DNA of 12,205 nucleotides, taken from an uncultured Clostridia bacterium (GTDB lineage: Bacteria; Bacillota; Clostridia; TANB77; CAG-508). The translations under genes were made by a program, and so were the position numbers. Below, piece after piece: positions 1 through 7,621 of this stretch. The notes under the pieces were generated by a model. That model saw only the letters and a list, made by a program, of their open reading frames with translations. It did no database searches and had not been told where the DNA came from. The stretch covers positions 1-12,205 of the forward strand of contig CAORJJ010000067.1 of assembly GCA_948517135.1 (NCBI GenBank). The letters run 5' to 3'. How positions within the stretch are numbered: the stretch's first letter is position 1; each line of letters begins with the position of its first letter.

Positions 1-843
1 ATATTAATTATTATTATTATGCTTTCTGGATTATTAACACCAATTCATGGAACTCCTTATACATATATAATAAAATCAATGTTTGGTCCAAGTAATTTTG
101 GAGAATTAAAATCTATCGCTTATATTGCCGAAATGCAACCAATAATTCCAGTTAACCATGAATCGTTAATTATTTTTATGATTATATTTATTGTATTCTT
201 AACATTCTATCCTACTAAAATTAAATTAGAGCATATTTTTTTGTTATTAGGATTACTATATATGACATTAAGTAGCAACAGATATCTATATTTATTAGTC
301 CCTTTGGGGTGTTATGTTTTATGTGATTTATTAACTCAATGTTCTGATATATATTTTAAAAAAGAAATGAATATACTTGAAAAAATACTTATTCATCCAA
401 TTTCTGTTGTAATATGTATAATTTCTGTATGTATCTTTACAATATATAATATTAATATGATTAAAGATATAGACTTTGTTAACGAAGAACTATATCCAAC
501 TCTAGCCACAAAATATATAAAAGAAAATTTAGATTATAAAAATATTAGAATTTATAATTCATATAATTTTGGAAGCTATTTAATGCTTAATGATATTCCT
601 GTATTTATTGACTCTAGATTAGATGTATATTGTAGTGAATTCAACGATACTGATATATTTTATGACTATGTTAAAGCAGCAAATGGTCAAGTTTATTACG
701 AAGAAGTATTTGAAAAATATGATTTTACACACATTTTATTGTATGATGATGAAGTAATGAATATATATATAAAAAATGACAATAATTATAAATTATTATA
801 TGAAGATGAAAATTTTTCATTATATGAAAGAAATACAAAATAA
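1..843 (+). CDS. C-terminal part of a large multi-pass membrane protein (5' end outside window)
   Basis: The reading frame is open from base 1; the first ATG (19) lies in the middle of a hydrophobic stretch with no ribosome site, so this is the 3' part of a longer gene. About 280 codons are visible. The first half has four or five hydrophobic, probably membrane-spanning segments (for example around IIFMIIFIVFLTF, LLLGLLYMTLSS and VVICIISVCIFTIYNI, numbering from base 19). The last ~120 residues are hydrophilic and contain NFGSYL followed by PVFIDSRLDVY. From memory, a YL...PVFIDxRxDxY segment occurs at the C-terminus of large GT-C-like bacterial membrane proteins, so a membrane glycosyltransferase-like protein is a reasonable inference, but the catalytic N-terminus is not in view. 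It ends against a bidirectional terminator shared with the next gene. Confidence 0.8.
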   Translation: MLIIIIMLSGLLTPIHGTPYTYIIKSMFGPSNFGELKSIAYIAEMQPIIPVNHESLIIFMIIFIVFLTFYPTKIKLEHIFLLLGLLYMTLSSNRYLYLLVPLGCYVLCDLLTQCSDIYFKKEMNILEKILIHPISVVICIISVCIFTIYNINMIKDIDFVNEELYPTLATKYIKENLDYKNIRIYNSYNFGSYLMLNDIPVFIDSRLDVYCSEFNDTDIFYDYVKAANGQVYYEEVFEKYDFTHILLYDDEVMNIYIKNDNNYKLLYEDENFSLYERNTK

Positions 844-856
844 TAGTAAAACCACT

Positions 857-905
857 AAAAATGAGTAGTAAAATAAAATTAACTTTTATTTTACTACTCA
901 TTTTT
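857..905. terminator. Bidirectional terminator between convergent genes
   Basis: A perfect 22-bp inverted repeat (857-878 with 884-905) has a 5-base loop (ttaac). A-runs on the left and T-runs on the right give a U-tract in both directions. It lies between the stop of the upstream plus-strand gene (843) and the stop of the minus-strand gene (908). Confidence 0.9.
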
Positions 906-907
906 AT

Positions 908-2515
908 TTAAATATTTTCATTTTCTAAACCATAAAAACATTTATTATTAAGTAACATCGCTATATTTAATGGTAGTAGGAAAAATATTATCAATATATA
1001 TCTAACTTGCACTATTGGTCCTAATAACATCATAAACCAAGTTATAATAATAACACTTAAATATAATACTACTACATGTTTCTTTTTATAAATTCCATAA
1101 AAAAGTATTATGAATATTAACCATATATTAGCACCTATTGAAAATAATAGTGAAATAATTGGTATATTTTCTACAGTTCCTTCTGAAGATATTTCAAAAT
1201 ATATTTTTTCCAGTTTAGGAAAAAGACTTTTTCTTGTTCCTGGATTATCTGTGATAGCTGCAAAATAACAAGTCTTTCTTTCCTCAAACCCTTCTATATT
1301 TGCCTTTATATAACCATCTACGAGTTGATTAGGATACCAATATCCAATTGTATTTAATAAAAATGCATTTATATATTCTGATTTATGTTTTATTCCTAAT
1401 TTAATATAGAAATTAAAATTTTGAAAAAGATCTGCACTTCTAAAATATTTTTTTATTGGATCTGATAATTCTGGAACATATAATTTTAATGCCTCTTCCC
1501 CATGCATAAACATATATTCTATTTTACTTTTTTCTTCATCTGTAATATCATCCGAATAATTATAAACATATGCCATTTGTTGCATTGGAACAGATAACAT
1601 TTCTGCAGGTGAACTTATATTTACATTTGGTAATTGTGTTACTATCCCCCAAATATAAATATACAATGATATCAAGAATATATTTATCAAAATAATTTTT
1701 TCTGATTTAATTAAAAAAATTGACATTAATGTTATTCCAATTATTACATAAATTCCATTATTTCTAAAAAAACATAATAAAATAACTATTAATGCATATT
1801 TTAAAATATTTCTTTTTCTCTTAAAATATTTTTCTTTATTATTAAATATATCAATTAGACTTAGCATATATAGAATCATCATTAGAGTATATAATGTATC
1901 TTTTGATGAATTTAAAACAAACATATGAATTACAGGAAAAAAACAATAATATAATATTCCAATCATTCTAAGTTTTTTTGAAACATTATACTTTTCCATA
2001 AAGAATATAGTATATGAAAATATAGTACTAGCTAATATTGCTTGTAAAATAGTATATATTGCAATTCCTAAATTATATGACCCTGTTAATAGATATATAC
2101 TATGTACAATTCCTCCAAGTAATATAGTATGTAATATTGGATGCTGAGTTGTAAAATTGTTGGTTGCAACTTGATAATATTGATAATATGCATCATAGCA
2201 AAAATATCCTGGAAATACTGCAAAAAAAACTGGCGTCCAGCAAATTAAAAAAATTATAGCTATAATTATATATTTTTTTAAATTTATTTTTGAAGATTCT
2301 TCAGACAATTTATTTTCGCTTTTTTCTTCCATCTTCTCTAAAAAAATATATAAAACTGTTATACATATAAAAAATATTATTGTAAATCCTAAAATTTTAA
2401 AATACATTATAGCATCTTGAAAATTTACAACTCCATTTTGGTTAATTTCTACTCCAAATATCCAAAACATAGCAAACATTATAGATTCTATTAGTACAAT
2501 TATATTTCTTCTCAC
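908..2515 (-). CDS. DUF6020-like multi-pass membrane protein
   Basis: This encodes 535 residues with about a dozen hydrophobic segments spread over the whole length, so an integral membrane protein. Near residue 100 there is a W-P-x-F-F-A-x-F-P-G-Y-F-x-Y-D segment followed about 20 residues later by HPILHT. The C-terminus carries GPIVQVRY in a hydrophobic context. I associate this combination (FPG..D..Q...HP and a C-terminal GP..RY) with the DUF6020 family, whose biochemical role is unknown; it resembles GT-C membrane glycosyltransferases in general layout. The start is a GTG (2513-2515) preceded by GGAG with about 8 bases spacing. A TTGTAA-17 bp-TATAAT promoter sits directly upstream, so it is its own transcription unit. 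Gene identity is certain as a coding region; the family name is from memory. Confidence 0.85.
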   Translation of the reverse strand: MRRNIIVLIESIMFAMFWIFGVEINQNGVVNFQDAIMYFKILGFTIIFFICITVLYIFLEKMEEKSENKLSEESSKINLKKYIIIAIIFLICWTPVFFAVFPGYFCYDAYYQYYQVATNNFTTQHPILHTILLGGIVHSIYLLTGSYNLGIAIYTILQAILASTIFSYTIFFMEKYNVSKKLRMIGILYYCFFPVIHMFVLNSSKDTLYTLMMILYMLSLIDIFNNKEKYFKRKRNILKYALIVILLCFFRNNGIYVIIGITLMSIFLIKSEKIILINIFLISLYIYIWGIVTQLPNVNISSPAEMLSVPMQQMAYVYNYSDDITDEEKSKIEYMFMHGEEALKLYVPELSDPIKKYFRSADLFQNFNFYIKLGIKHKSEYINAFLLNTIGYWYPNQLVDGYIKANIEGFEERKTCYFAAITDNPGTRKSLFPKLEKIYFEISSEGTVENIPIISLLFSIGANIWLIFIILFYGIYKKKHVVVLYLSVIIITWFMMLLGPIVQVRYILIIFFLLPLNIAMLLNNKCFYGLENENI

Positions 2516-2544
2516 TTATTTTCTCCATTTACATTTATATCACT

Positions 2545-2573
2545 ATTATATCTATATTATTTTCTATTTACAA
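2545..2573 (-). promoter_or_regulatory. Promoter of the DUF6020-like gene
   Basis: On the minus strand there is a TTGTAA (-35, 2568-2573), a 17-bp spacer and TATAAT (-10, 2545-2550). The -10 ends about 30 bp before the GTG start at 2515. It lies just downstream of the terminator of the preceding minus-strand gene, which fits an independent transcription unit. Confidence 0.75.
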
Positions 2574-2577
2574 TAGC

Positions 2578-2613
2578 AAAAAACCACCGTAGTTCAAAAC
2601 TTCGGTGGTTTTT
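2578..2613 (-). terminator. Terminator of the ArsC/Spx-family gene
   Basis: The stem is aaaaaccaccg (2579-2589) with cggtggttttt (2603-2613). The inner bases agtt/aact extend the stem across a single mismatch. Read on the minus strand the hairpin is followed by a run of T (2578-2583 complement). It could also stop plus-strand transcription. Confidence 0.9.
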
Positions 2614-2641
2614 AATGTATAATAAGGATTTTATTATTAAC

Positions 2642-2995
2642 TTATTTTAACTCTTTCCATTCATCCTCTTTGAAGCCTACTAAAACTTTATTACGTTTCA
2701 CTAAAATAGGTCTTTTAATTAACATACCATTGCTTGCAAGTAATCTGATTTTTTCTTCATCAGAAGCACTTTTCAACTCTTCTTTTAAATTCATGCTTCT
2801 ATAAAGCATTCCACTTGTATTAAAAAATTTGCTTACTGGTAATCCACTTGCTTCAATAATTGCAGTTAACTCTTCATATGTAGGAGTTTCTGTAACAATA
2901 TGTCTTTCTGAATATTTAACTTCATTTTCATCTAATAATTTCTTTGCTTTTTGACATGTAGAACATTTTGGATAATTTATAAATACATATTTCAT
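2642..2995 (-). CDS. Arsenate reductase (ArsC)/Spx family protein
   Basis: This is a 117-residue single-domain thioredoxin-fold protein. The start YPKCSTCQKAK gives a CxxC pair at C11 and C14. The C-terminal half has GMLIKRPILV (R95) and GFKEDEWKE, the typical end of the ArsC/Spx/YffB family. Length matches the family. Members are either thiol-dependent reductases or, in Firmicutes, Spx/MgsR-like regulators that contact RNA polymerase; this sequence looks closer to the Gram-positive arsenate reductase-like group, and no ars genes are near, so arsenate itself may not be the substrate. ATG start with AGGAG at about 9 bases. It has its own extended -10 promoter upstream and a strong terminator downstream; the MazG-like gene lies 115 bp upstream on the same strand. 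Confidence 0.9.
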   Translation of the reverse strand: MKYVFINYPKCSTCQKAKKLLDENEVKYSERHIVTETPTYEELTAIIEASGLPVSKFFNTSGMLYRSMNLKEELKSASDEEKIRLLASNGMLIKRPILVKRNKVLVGFKEDEWKELK

Positions 2996-3039
2996 TGCAC
3001 TTCACTCCTAATTTTTAGTCGTTTTCTCAACGCTTTTTA

Positions 3040-3068
3040 ATTATAGCACATTTTTATGTTAATTACTA
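3040..3068 (-). promoter_or_regulatory. Promoter of the ArsC/Spx-family gene (extended -10)
   Basis: Minus-strand TGCTATAAT (3040-3048) is an extended -10 element. With a 17-bp spacer the -35 is TAGTAA (3063-3068), one base from the TTGTAA used by three neighbouring genes. The start codon follows about 44 bp after the -10. Confidence 0.6.
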
Positions 3069-3110
3069 GTACTTTTTATAAAATTATCATTTTTTACATA
3101 TTTTTGTCTT

Positions 3111-3428
3111 TTACAATCTATCATATTTTGTACATTTCCCTTTAGATTTATCAACTGGATATTTCTTTTTAGTTTTTTCCAATTTGTTTAAAATAATTTC
3201 CTTTGGAGCAACATTCAAAGCCATTGCCATTTGAAAGCAATATGTAAAAACATCAGCAAGTTCTTCATAAACATCTTGTTTATTGAAATTTTCCGCATCC
3301 CATTGGAAACATTCTAAAAGTTCTGCTGATTCTATCGAAATGCATTTTGCTAAATTCTCAGGAGTATGGAATTTTCCCCAGTTTCTTTCCTCGTTAAAAT
3401 TCTTTATTTCATTTATTATCTCTTTCAT
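3111..3428 (-). CDS. MazG-like nucleotide pyrophosphohydrolase (dCTPP1/RS21-C6 type)
   Basis: This is 105 residues. N-terminal FNEERNWGKFHTPENLA, then ESAELLECFQW and EELADVFTYC give the metal-binding pattern E33xxE36...E56xxD59 of all-alpha NTP pyrophosphohydrolases; the KYPVDKSKGKCTKYDRL-type tail is typical of the dCTP pyrophosphatase-like branch. Members hydrolyse non-canonical or surplus (d)NTPs to NMP and pyrophosphate in the cytosol (house-cleaning). Full family length. Start ATG at 3428 with GGAGG 6-7 bases ahead. A good promoter lies directly upstream. No terminator is evident after it, so some transcripts may continue into the ArsC/Spx-family gene. The exact nucleotide substrate cannot be read from sequence. 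Confidence 0.92.
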   Translation of the reverse strand: MKEIINEIKNFNEERNWGKFHTPENLAKCISIESAELLECFQWDAENFNKQDVYEELADVFTYCFQMAMALNVAPKEIILNKLEKTKKKYPVDKSKGKCTKYDRL

Positions 3429-3451
3429 AATCTTCCTCCTATAATGTTCGA

Positions 3452-3480
3452 ATTATATCATTTATGATTAAAAATTACAA
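3452..3480 (-). promoter_or_regulatory. Promoter of the MazG-like gene
   Basis: Minus-strand TTGTAA (3475-3480), 17-bp spacer, TATAAT (3452-3457), ending 23 bp before the start codon. Confidence 0.8.
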
Positions 3481-3514
3481 TTTCGCTTATACTAATATTA
3501 TTTGTAAAGAAAGG

Positions 3515-3534
3515 AATCAATTTTTTAATTGATT
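3515..3534 (+). promoter_or_regulatory. Hairpin in the 5' leader of the FAD/Rieske gene
   Basis: A perfect 8-bp inverted repeat (aatcaatt / aattgatt) with a tttt loop lies between an AAAGG purine run (3509-3514) and the ATG at 3548. The purine run is too far from the start unless the hairpin folds. It is all A/T except one pair on each arm, so it could be fortuitous. Confidence 0.35.
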
Positions 3535-3547
3535 ATATGGAAAATTT

Positions 3548-5050
3548 ATGAGTTCTTTTTGGTTAGATTCAGTAAAAAATACACCATCTTTTTCTTCTCT
3601 TGATAAAGATATTAAATCTGATGTTTGTATTGTAGGCGGTGGACTTTTAGGTCTTACTTGTGGTTATTACTTATCTCAAAACGGTGTCAAAGTCACAGTT
3701 ATAGACAAAAATAATATTATGGAAAAAGTAAGTGGACATACTACTGCAAAAATAACAAGTCAGCATAACCTTATATATAAATACTTGGAGGATTCTCTTG
3801 GAATTAAATCTGCCAAGCAATATTTAGATGCAAATCAGCTTGCTATTTCAAACATAAAAAATATTATTAATACAGAGCAAATTGATTGTGATTTTGAAAT
3901 GCAAGATAGCTATGTTTATACAACAGATGAAAATGAAGTGGAAAAAATAAAACTTGAAAACAATACTGTAAATTCTTTAGGATTAAATAGTGAATTTGTT
4001 ACATCTTCTCCACTTCCATTCAAAATTTCAGGTGCCATTAAATTTCCTAATCAAGCACAATTCAATCCTATTAAATATGCTTATGGAATTGCTAATAAAA
4101 TTAAAGAAAATATTTATACACACTCTACGGTTTATAATATTGAAAAAGAAAATGATGAATTTATAGTGCATACAAAAAATAATAAAGTCCATTCAAAATA
4201 TGTTGTTCTCGCATCTCACTATCCTTTTATTAATGCTCCTGGATATTATTTTTTAAAAATGTATCAATCTACATCTTATGTAATTGGTGTTGATATTGGT
4301 GACAAATACTTTGATGGAATGTATATAAATAATCAGTCACCTATTTTTTCATATAGATTTGCTAATTACAAAGATAAAAAAATATTACTTGTTGGTGGAG
4401 CTGACCATAAGACTGGAAGTAAAATTGACTTATCAAATGCTTATTCAATTTTAGAAAGTGAAGTAAAAAAGCTTTATCCCAAATGCAATGTACTATATAG
4501 ATGGAATACTCAAGATTGTATTACACTTGATAAAATACCATATATTGGTGAATTTTCTAATTTAATGCCTAATATGTATGTTGGTACTGGATTTAATAAA
4601 TGGGGAATGACATCTTCAAATGTTGCTGCTAATATTATTACTGACAACATTTTAGGACAAAGAAATGAATATGAAGATGTTTTTAAAGCAACCAGACTTC
4701 ATCCTATAAAAAACAGTGAAGAACTTGGTAATATGATAAAAGAAAGTGCAAATTCTCTTGTATTCAATAAATTCAAAGTTCCAGAAAGCGACTTAAAAAA
4801 AATACAAAATAATACTGGAATGGTAGTAGAAATTGATGATCAAAAAGTTGGTATTTATAAAGACTCTAACGGAAAAATATTTGCTGTAAAACCTATTTGT
4901 ACACATCTAGGATGTCTTTTAAGTTGGAATAATATTGATAAAACATGGGATTGTCCATGTCATGGTTCTAGATTTGATTATAAAGGAAATAACCTTTATA
5001 ACCCTGCAATTAAAAATTTAGAAACTTTTGAAATTGAAAATGAGCCTTAA
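3548..5050 (+). CDS. FAD-dependent oxidoreductase with C-terminal Rieske [2Fe-2S] domain (YhfW-like)
   Basis: This is 500 residues. An N-terminal Rossmann FAD-binding strand (DVCIVGGGLLGL, with G30-G32 and G35 of GxGxxG) and a DAO-type body occupy about residues 25-380. A C-terminal Rieske domain carries CTHLGC (C451, H453, C456) and CPCHGS (C469, C471, H472), giving two Cys and two His ligands for a [2Fe-2S] cluster plus the extra Cys pair. This domain order matches B. subtilis YhfW-type proteins; the electron donor and substrate are not known to me. It is a soluble cytoplasmic redox enzyme with no signal peptide. The ATG at 3548 has only a weak TGGA 7 bases ahead; no better in-frame start is seen upstream. 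Its stop codon lies inside the loop of the terminator it shares with the convergent Nudix gene. Confidence 0.93.
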   Translation: MSSFWLDSVKNTPSFSSLDKDIKSDVCIVGGGLLGLTCGYYLSQNGVKVTVIDKNNIMEKVSGHTTAKITSQHNLIYKYLEDSLGIKSAKQYLDANQLAISNIKNIINTEQIDCDFEMQDSYVYTTDENEVEKIKLENNTVNSLGLNSEFVTSSPLPFKISGAIKFPNQAQFNPIKYAYGIANKIKENIYTHSTVYNIEKENDEFIVHTKNNKVHSKYVVLASHYPFINAPGYYFLKMYQSTSYVIGVDIGDKYFDGMYINNQSPIFSYRFANYKDKKILLVGGADHKTGSKIDLSNAYSILESEVKKLYPKCNVLYRWNTQDCITLDKIPYIGEFSNLMPNMYVGTGFNKWGMTSSNVAANIITDNILGQRNEYEDVFKATRLHPIKNSEELGNMIKESANSLVFNKFKVPESDLKKIQNNTGMVVEIDDQKVGIYKDSNGKIFAVKPICTHLGCLLSWNNIDKTWDCPCHGSRFDYKGNNLYNPAIKNLETFEIENEP

Positions 5051-5066
5051 ATTAGGCTCATTTTTT
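5037..5066. terminator. Bidirectional terminator overlapping the end of the FAD/Rieske gene
   Basis: The stem is aaaatgagcct (5037-5047) with aggctcatttt (5054-5064), followed by T-run 5061-5066. The TAA stop of the plus gene (5048-5050) is in the loop. The minus-strand Nudix gene ends at 5067. Confidence 0.9.
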
Positions 5067-5621
5067 CTAATATTCTTTTAATTTCTCATTCAATTTTGTA
5101 TATATAGGAATCATAGTTGGCTCACTTACTATTTTACATACATCTTCAATATTCACCCATTTAACCCCTTTATTCTCATCTTCTTTAATTCTTATTGGAT
5201 CATTTTCATCTGCTTCTAGTAAAAAACAACAATCATAATGCAAATGTGATGATACATATTTTCCTCTTTTAACATGTCCATCTACTGTTACAATTTCTAA
5301 AGAATATATTCCATCGCTCAACACCTTCAAGTTTTTAAGTCCTGTTTCTTCTTCTGCTTCTTTTAATGCTACTTCTACTAAGTTTTCATTTCCATCTGCA
5401 TGTCCTCCAGTCCATGCCCATGAATTATAAATATTGTGATATATCATCAATACTTTCGTTCTTTCTTTATTCACAATCCAATTTGACGCAGTAAAATGAA
5501 AAACTTCATTTTCTCTTGTTAATACATCATTGCATGAATCTATACATTTTAACATTACTTTTTTATCATTTTCTTCTTGTTCATTACAGGGTTTATATTT
5601 TTCAATTTCTTCTTTTAACAT
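5067..5621 (-). CDS. Nudix hydrolase
   Basis: This is 184 residues with a central Nudix domain. The Nudix box runs G73 to L95: G-x5-E79-x7-K87-E88-A-E-E91-E92-T-G94-L, the usual REUxEExGU with Arg replaced by Lys. The metal-binding glutamates are present. An N-terminal extension of about 40 residues precedes the fold, and a WVNIED segment near residue 155 is typical of the C-terminal part of Nudix proteins. It hydrolyses a nucleoside diphosphate linked to some group, substrate unknown. ATG at 5621 with AGAGG 7 bases upstream. Its promoter is back-to-back with that of the GC-rich gene. Confidence 0.92.
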   Translation of the reverse strand: MLKEEIEKYKPCNEQEENDKKVMLKCIDSCNDVLTRENEVFHFTASNWIVNKERTKVLMIYHNIYNSWAWTGGHADGNENLVEVALKEAEEETGLKNLKVLSDGIYSLEIVTVDGHVKRGKYVSSHLHYDCCFLLEADENDPIRIKEDENKGVKWVNIEDVCKIVSEPTMIPIYTKLNEKLKEY

Positions 5622-5656
5622 ATTTATACCTCTTTTTATTATTAGATTTTTATTTT

Positions 5657-5685
5657 ATCATACTTATAATCAAATGTATAGTAAA
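5657..5685 (-). promoter_or_regulatory. Promoter of the 184-aa Nudix gene
   Basis: Minus-strand TTTACT (5680-5685), 17-bp spacer, TATGAT (5657-5662). Each hexamer departs from consensus, so this is plausible but not certain. Confidence 0.5.
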
Positions 5686-5689
5686 TATT

Positions 5690-5718
5690 TTGACTGATTA
5701 TAATAATTATGGTATAAT
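5690..5718 (+). promoter_or_regulatory. Near-consensus promoter of the GC-rich orphan gene
   Basis: TTGACT (5690-5695), 17-bp spacer, TATAAT (5713-5718), with TGG directly before the -10, an extended -10 element. This is the closest match to consensus in the window. The gene's ribosome site AAGGAG and ATG follow 35-50 bp downstream. Confidence 0.88.
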
Positions 5719-5766
5719 CATTATGTACTCTAGCCAATGTGTTTTTTTATGAAAAGGAGATTCACT

Positions 5767-6402
5767 ATGAAAATTAACAAGAACAGAACCACAGCAATGA
5801 TTATGGACATGGGCGAACTTAAAGGTTGCATTAAGCTCGAGATGCAGAACATTGTTTTCCCGAAGTGGAGCGACCTTGGTCTTGCAGGCATGATGATTCG
5901 GCAGTGCGTAAGCACAAAGGAACAACCCACTGGTAATATTTATGATGAAGCTATCTTCCAGGTAGTTCTTCGTGTTATCGGTGGCAAAGTCCTCATGAAT
6001 GGCCGGCCTGATTGCTATTGCTGGAAACACTCCAAAGTGGAAAATGCAAAAAACACACAGATTATCGGAACCAATTCCGCTACTGGTCTAATCAACCTTT
6101 GCGGTGTGCTTGACAGCGTTGTTGATGCAACAGAAAAGTCTATGCTGGCGGACATGTTCGCCAATCTTAAGAAAGATCTGTTATTGGTCACAACTCCTGC
6201 TGAAAACCGTATCTGTATCGAAGTAACTGCTGATCTGTACAATGCTGGTATCACCCACTGTGTGGATGAATGGATGGACACTGATGAAAGTGGAAACGCC
6301 GAAGCCACAGAGCTTCAGATTGGCGACTTCATGATCGTTACAAACAGCGGCGTATACCGTGTTGGCCGTGATGAATTTCTGGAGACCCATGTAATTAATT
6401 AA
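5767..6402 (+). CDS. Unrecognised 211-aa protein, compositionally foreign
   Basis: I do not recognise this protein. It is about 45% G+C against about 25% for its neighbours and uses codons such as CTG, GGC, GCC and CGT that are rare around it, so recent transfer or a different origin is likely. The start is ATG 5767 with AAAAGGAG seven bases upstream; an ATG at 5737 in frame has no such site. No signal peptide or membrane segment is seen. Visible features are a Cys-containing CYCWKH stretch near residue 85, several acidic segments, and a C-terminal IGDFMIVTNSGVYRVGRDEF segment resembling the short 'GD.IV...G..Y.v....F' endings common in phage and plasmid proteins (resemblance only). It has its own strong promoter and strong terminator and no partner gene, so it is expressed as a monocistronic cassette. 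Confidence 0.85.
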   Translation: MKINKNRTTAMIMDMGELKGCIKLEMQNIVFPKWSDLGLAGMMIRQCVSTKEQPTGNIYDEAIFQVVLRVIGGKVLMNGRPDCYCWKHSKVENAKNTQIIGTNSATGLINLCGVLDSVVDATEKSMLADMFANLKKDLLLVTTPAENRICIEVTADLYNAGITHCVDEWMDTDESGNAEATELQIGDFMIVTNSGVYRVGRDEFLETHVIN

Positions 6403-6436
6403 TCTCCGAACTTGCATGAGTAATTAAGCATGCAGC

Positions 6437-6468
6437 AAAATCCCAGTTTTTACAAACTGGGATTTTTT
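6437..6468. terminator. Terminator of the GC-rich orphan gene
   Basis: A perfect 13-bp stem (aaaatcccagttt 6437-6449 with aaactgggatttt 6454-6466), 4-base loop, and T-run 6463-6468. The A-run on the left may let it also stop minus-strand trpB transcription, though only four T would follow in that direction. Confidence 0.92.
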
Positions 6469-6472
6469 GCTT

Positions 6473-7621
6473 TTATAAGTTTAAAATTCTTTCTACATCC
6501 TTATCTCCTCTACCAGATAAATTTACTATTATGGAATCAGTTTTATCATAAATTTTTGCAATTTTTAGAGCATATGAAATTGCATGGCTACTTTCTATTG
6601 CTGGAATAATTCCTTCTAATCTACTTAAAATCTTAAATGCATTTACTGCTTCTATATCTGTTACACTATCATATTTTACTCGTTTTATATCATTCAAATA
6701 TGCATGTTCTGGTCCAATTCCTGGATAATCTAATCCTGCTGAAATTGAATATGCTTCTTTTACATTTCCATTATTATCTTGCATTATATATGTTTTCATA
6801 CCATGTATTATTCCTACTTTATTATCATATATTGCAGAAGCATGCATTCCTGTTTTCAAACCTTTTCCAGCCCCTTCAATACCAAATATCTCCACATCTT
6901 CTTTTATAAAATCATTAAATAATCCTATACTATTACTTCCGCCTCCAACACATGCTATTATAGCCTTAGGAAGTTTTTTATCTTGTTCTAATATCTGTTT
7001 CTTTGCTTCTTCTCCAATTACTTTTTGAAAATATTTTACCATTTCAGGGTATGGACTAGGTCCAACTGCAGAACCAATTAAATAAAATGCATCTTTATCC
7101 TTCAAAAGAAATTCAAAAGCTTCATCTACTGCATCTTTTAATGCACCTTCTCCCTTTGTTACTTCTTTTACTTTTGCACCTAATAATTTTATTTTTTCTA
7201 CATTTACTTTTTGTCTTTTTATATCTTCAGATCCCATAAATATTGTACATTTCATATTAAATAGACTACATACAGTTGCTGTTGCAACTCCATGTTGACC
7301 AGCTCCTGTTTCTGCAATTATATGAGTTTTATTCATTCTTCTAGCAAGTAAAATCTGACCAATCGCATTATTAATTTTGTGAGCTCCTGTATGATTTAAG
7401 TCTTCTCTTTTCAAATAGATTTTTGCTCCTCCTGCATATTCAGTAAGATTTTTAGCAAAATATAGTGGAGTTGGTCTCCCAACATATTGTTTTAAATAGT
7501 AAATATATTCATTATCAAAGTTATTATCCTCTATTGCTTTTTTAAATTCCTTTTTAATATCATTTAATTTTCCTTTTAACTCTTGTGGCACATATTGTCC
7601 ACCAAATTCTCCATAATTCAT
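6473..7621 (-). CDS. trpB: Tryptophan synthase beta chain
   Basis: This is 382 residues of the PLP-dependent fold type II family. The PLP lysine is K82 in NHTGAHKINNA, the catalytic glutamate is E104 in AETGAGQHG, the phosphate-binding loop is GGGSN (226-230), and SGRGDKD is near the C-terminus. It condenses indole with L-serine to L-tryptophan; normally with TrpA, which supplies indole from indole-glycerol phosphate. No trpA or other trp gene is in the window, so indole salvage or a partner elsewhere is inferred. The start is ATG 7621 with AGAAGG eight bases upstream (7630-7635); an in-frame TAA just upstream excludes a longer form. Expression is preceded by a leader-peptide attenuator (7708-7913). 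The first 62 bp overlap a second small ORF in another frame. Confidence 0.97.
   Translation of the reverse strand: MNYGEFGGQYVPQELKGKLNDIKKEFKKAIEDNNFDNEYIYYLKQYVGRPTPLYFAKNLTEYAGGAKIYLKREDLNHTGAHKINNAIGQILLARRMNKTHIIAETGAGQHGVATATVCSLFNMKCTIFMGSEDIKRQKVNVEKIKLLGAKVKEVTKGEGALKDAVDEAFEFLLKDKDAFYLIGSAVGPSPYPEMVKYFQKVIGEEAKKQILEQDKKLPKAIIACVGGGSNSIGLFNDFIKEDVEIFGIEGAGKGLKTGMHASAIYDNKVGIIHGMKTYIMQDNNGNVKEAYSISAGLDYPGIGPEHAYLNDIKRVKYDSVTDIEAVNAFKILSRLEGIIPAIESSHAISYALKIAKIYDKTDSIIVNLSGRGDKDVERILNL

Noticed and set aside
5516..5752. Plus-strand hydrophobic 78-aa ORF
   Set aside because: It is antisense to the Nudix N-terminus and runs through both promoters; no initiation signal.
5707..6417. Several minus-strand ORFs opposite the 5767-6402 gene
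   Set aside because: They lack ribosome sites and arise because the GC-rich plus-strand gene has few stop codons on its complement; the plus frame has promoter, ribosome site and terminator.
6413..6434. tgcatg/catgca inverted repeat just before the cassette terminator
   Set aside because: Only 6 bp and self-palindromic; no sign of function beyond the neighbouring strong terminator.
6637..6909. Plus-strand 90-aa ORF inside trpB
   Set aside because: It is Leu/His-rich shadow coding opposite a fully conserved trpB; no ribosome site or promoter.
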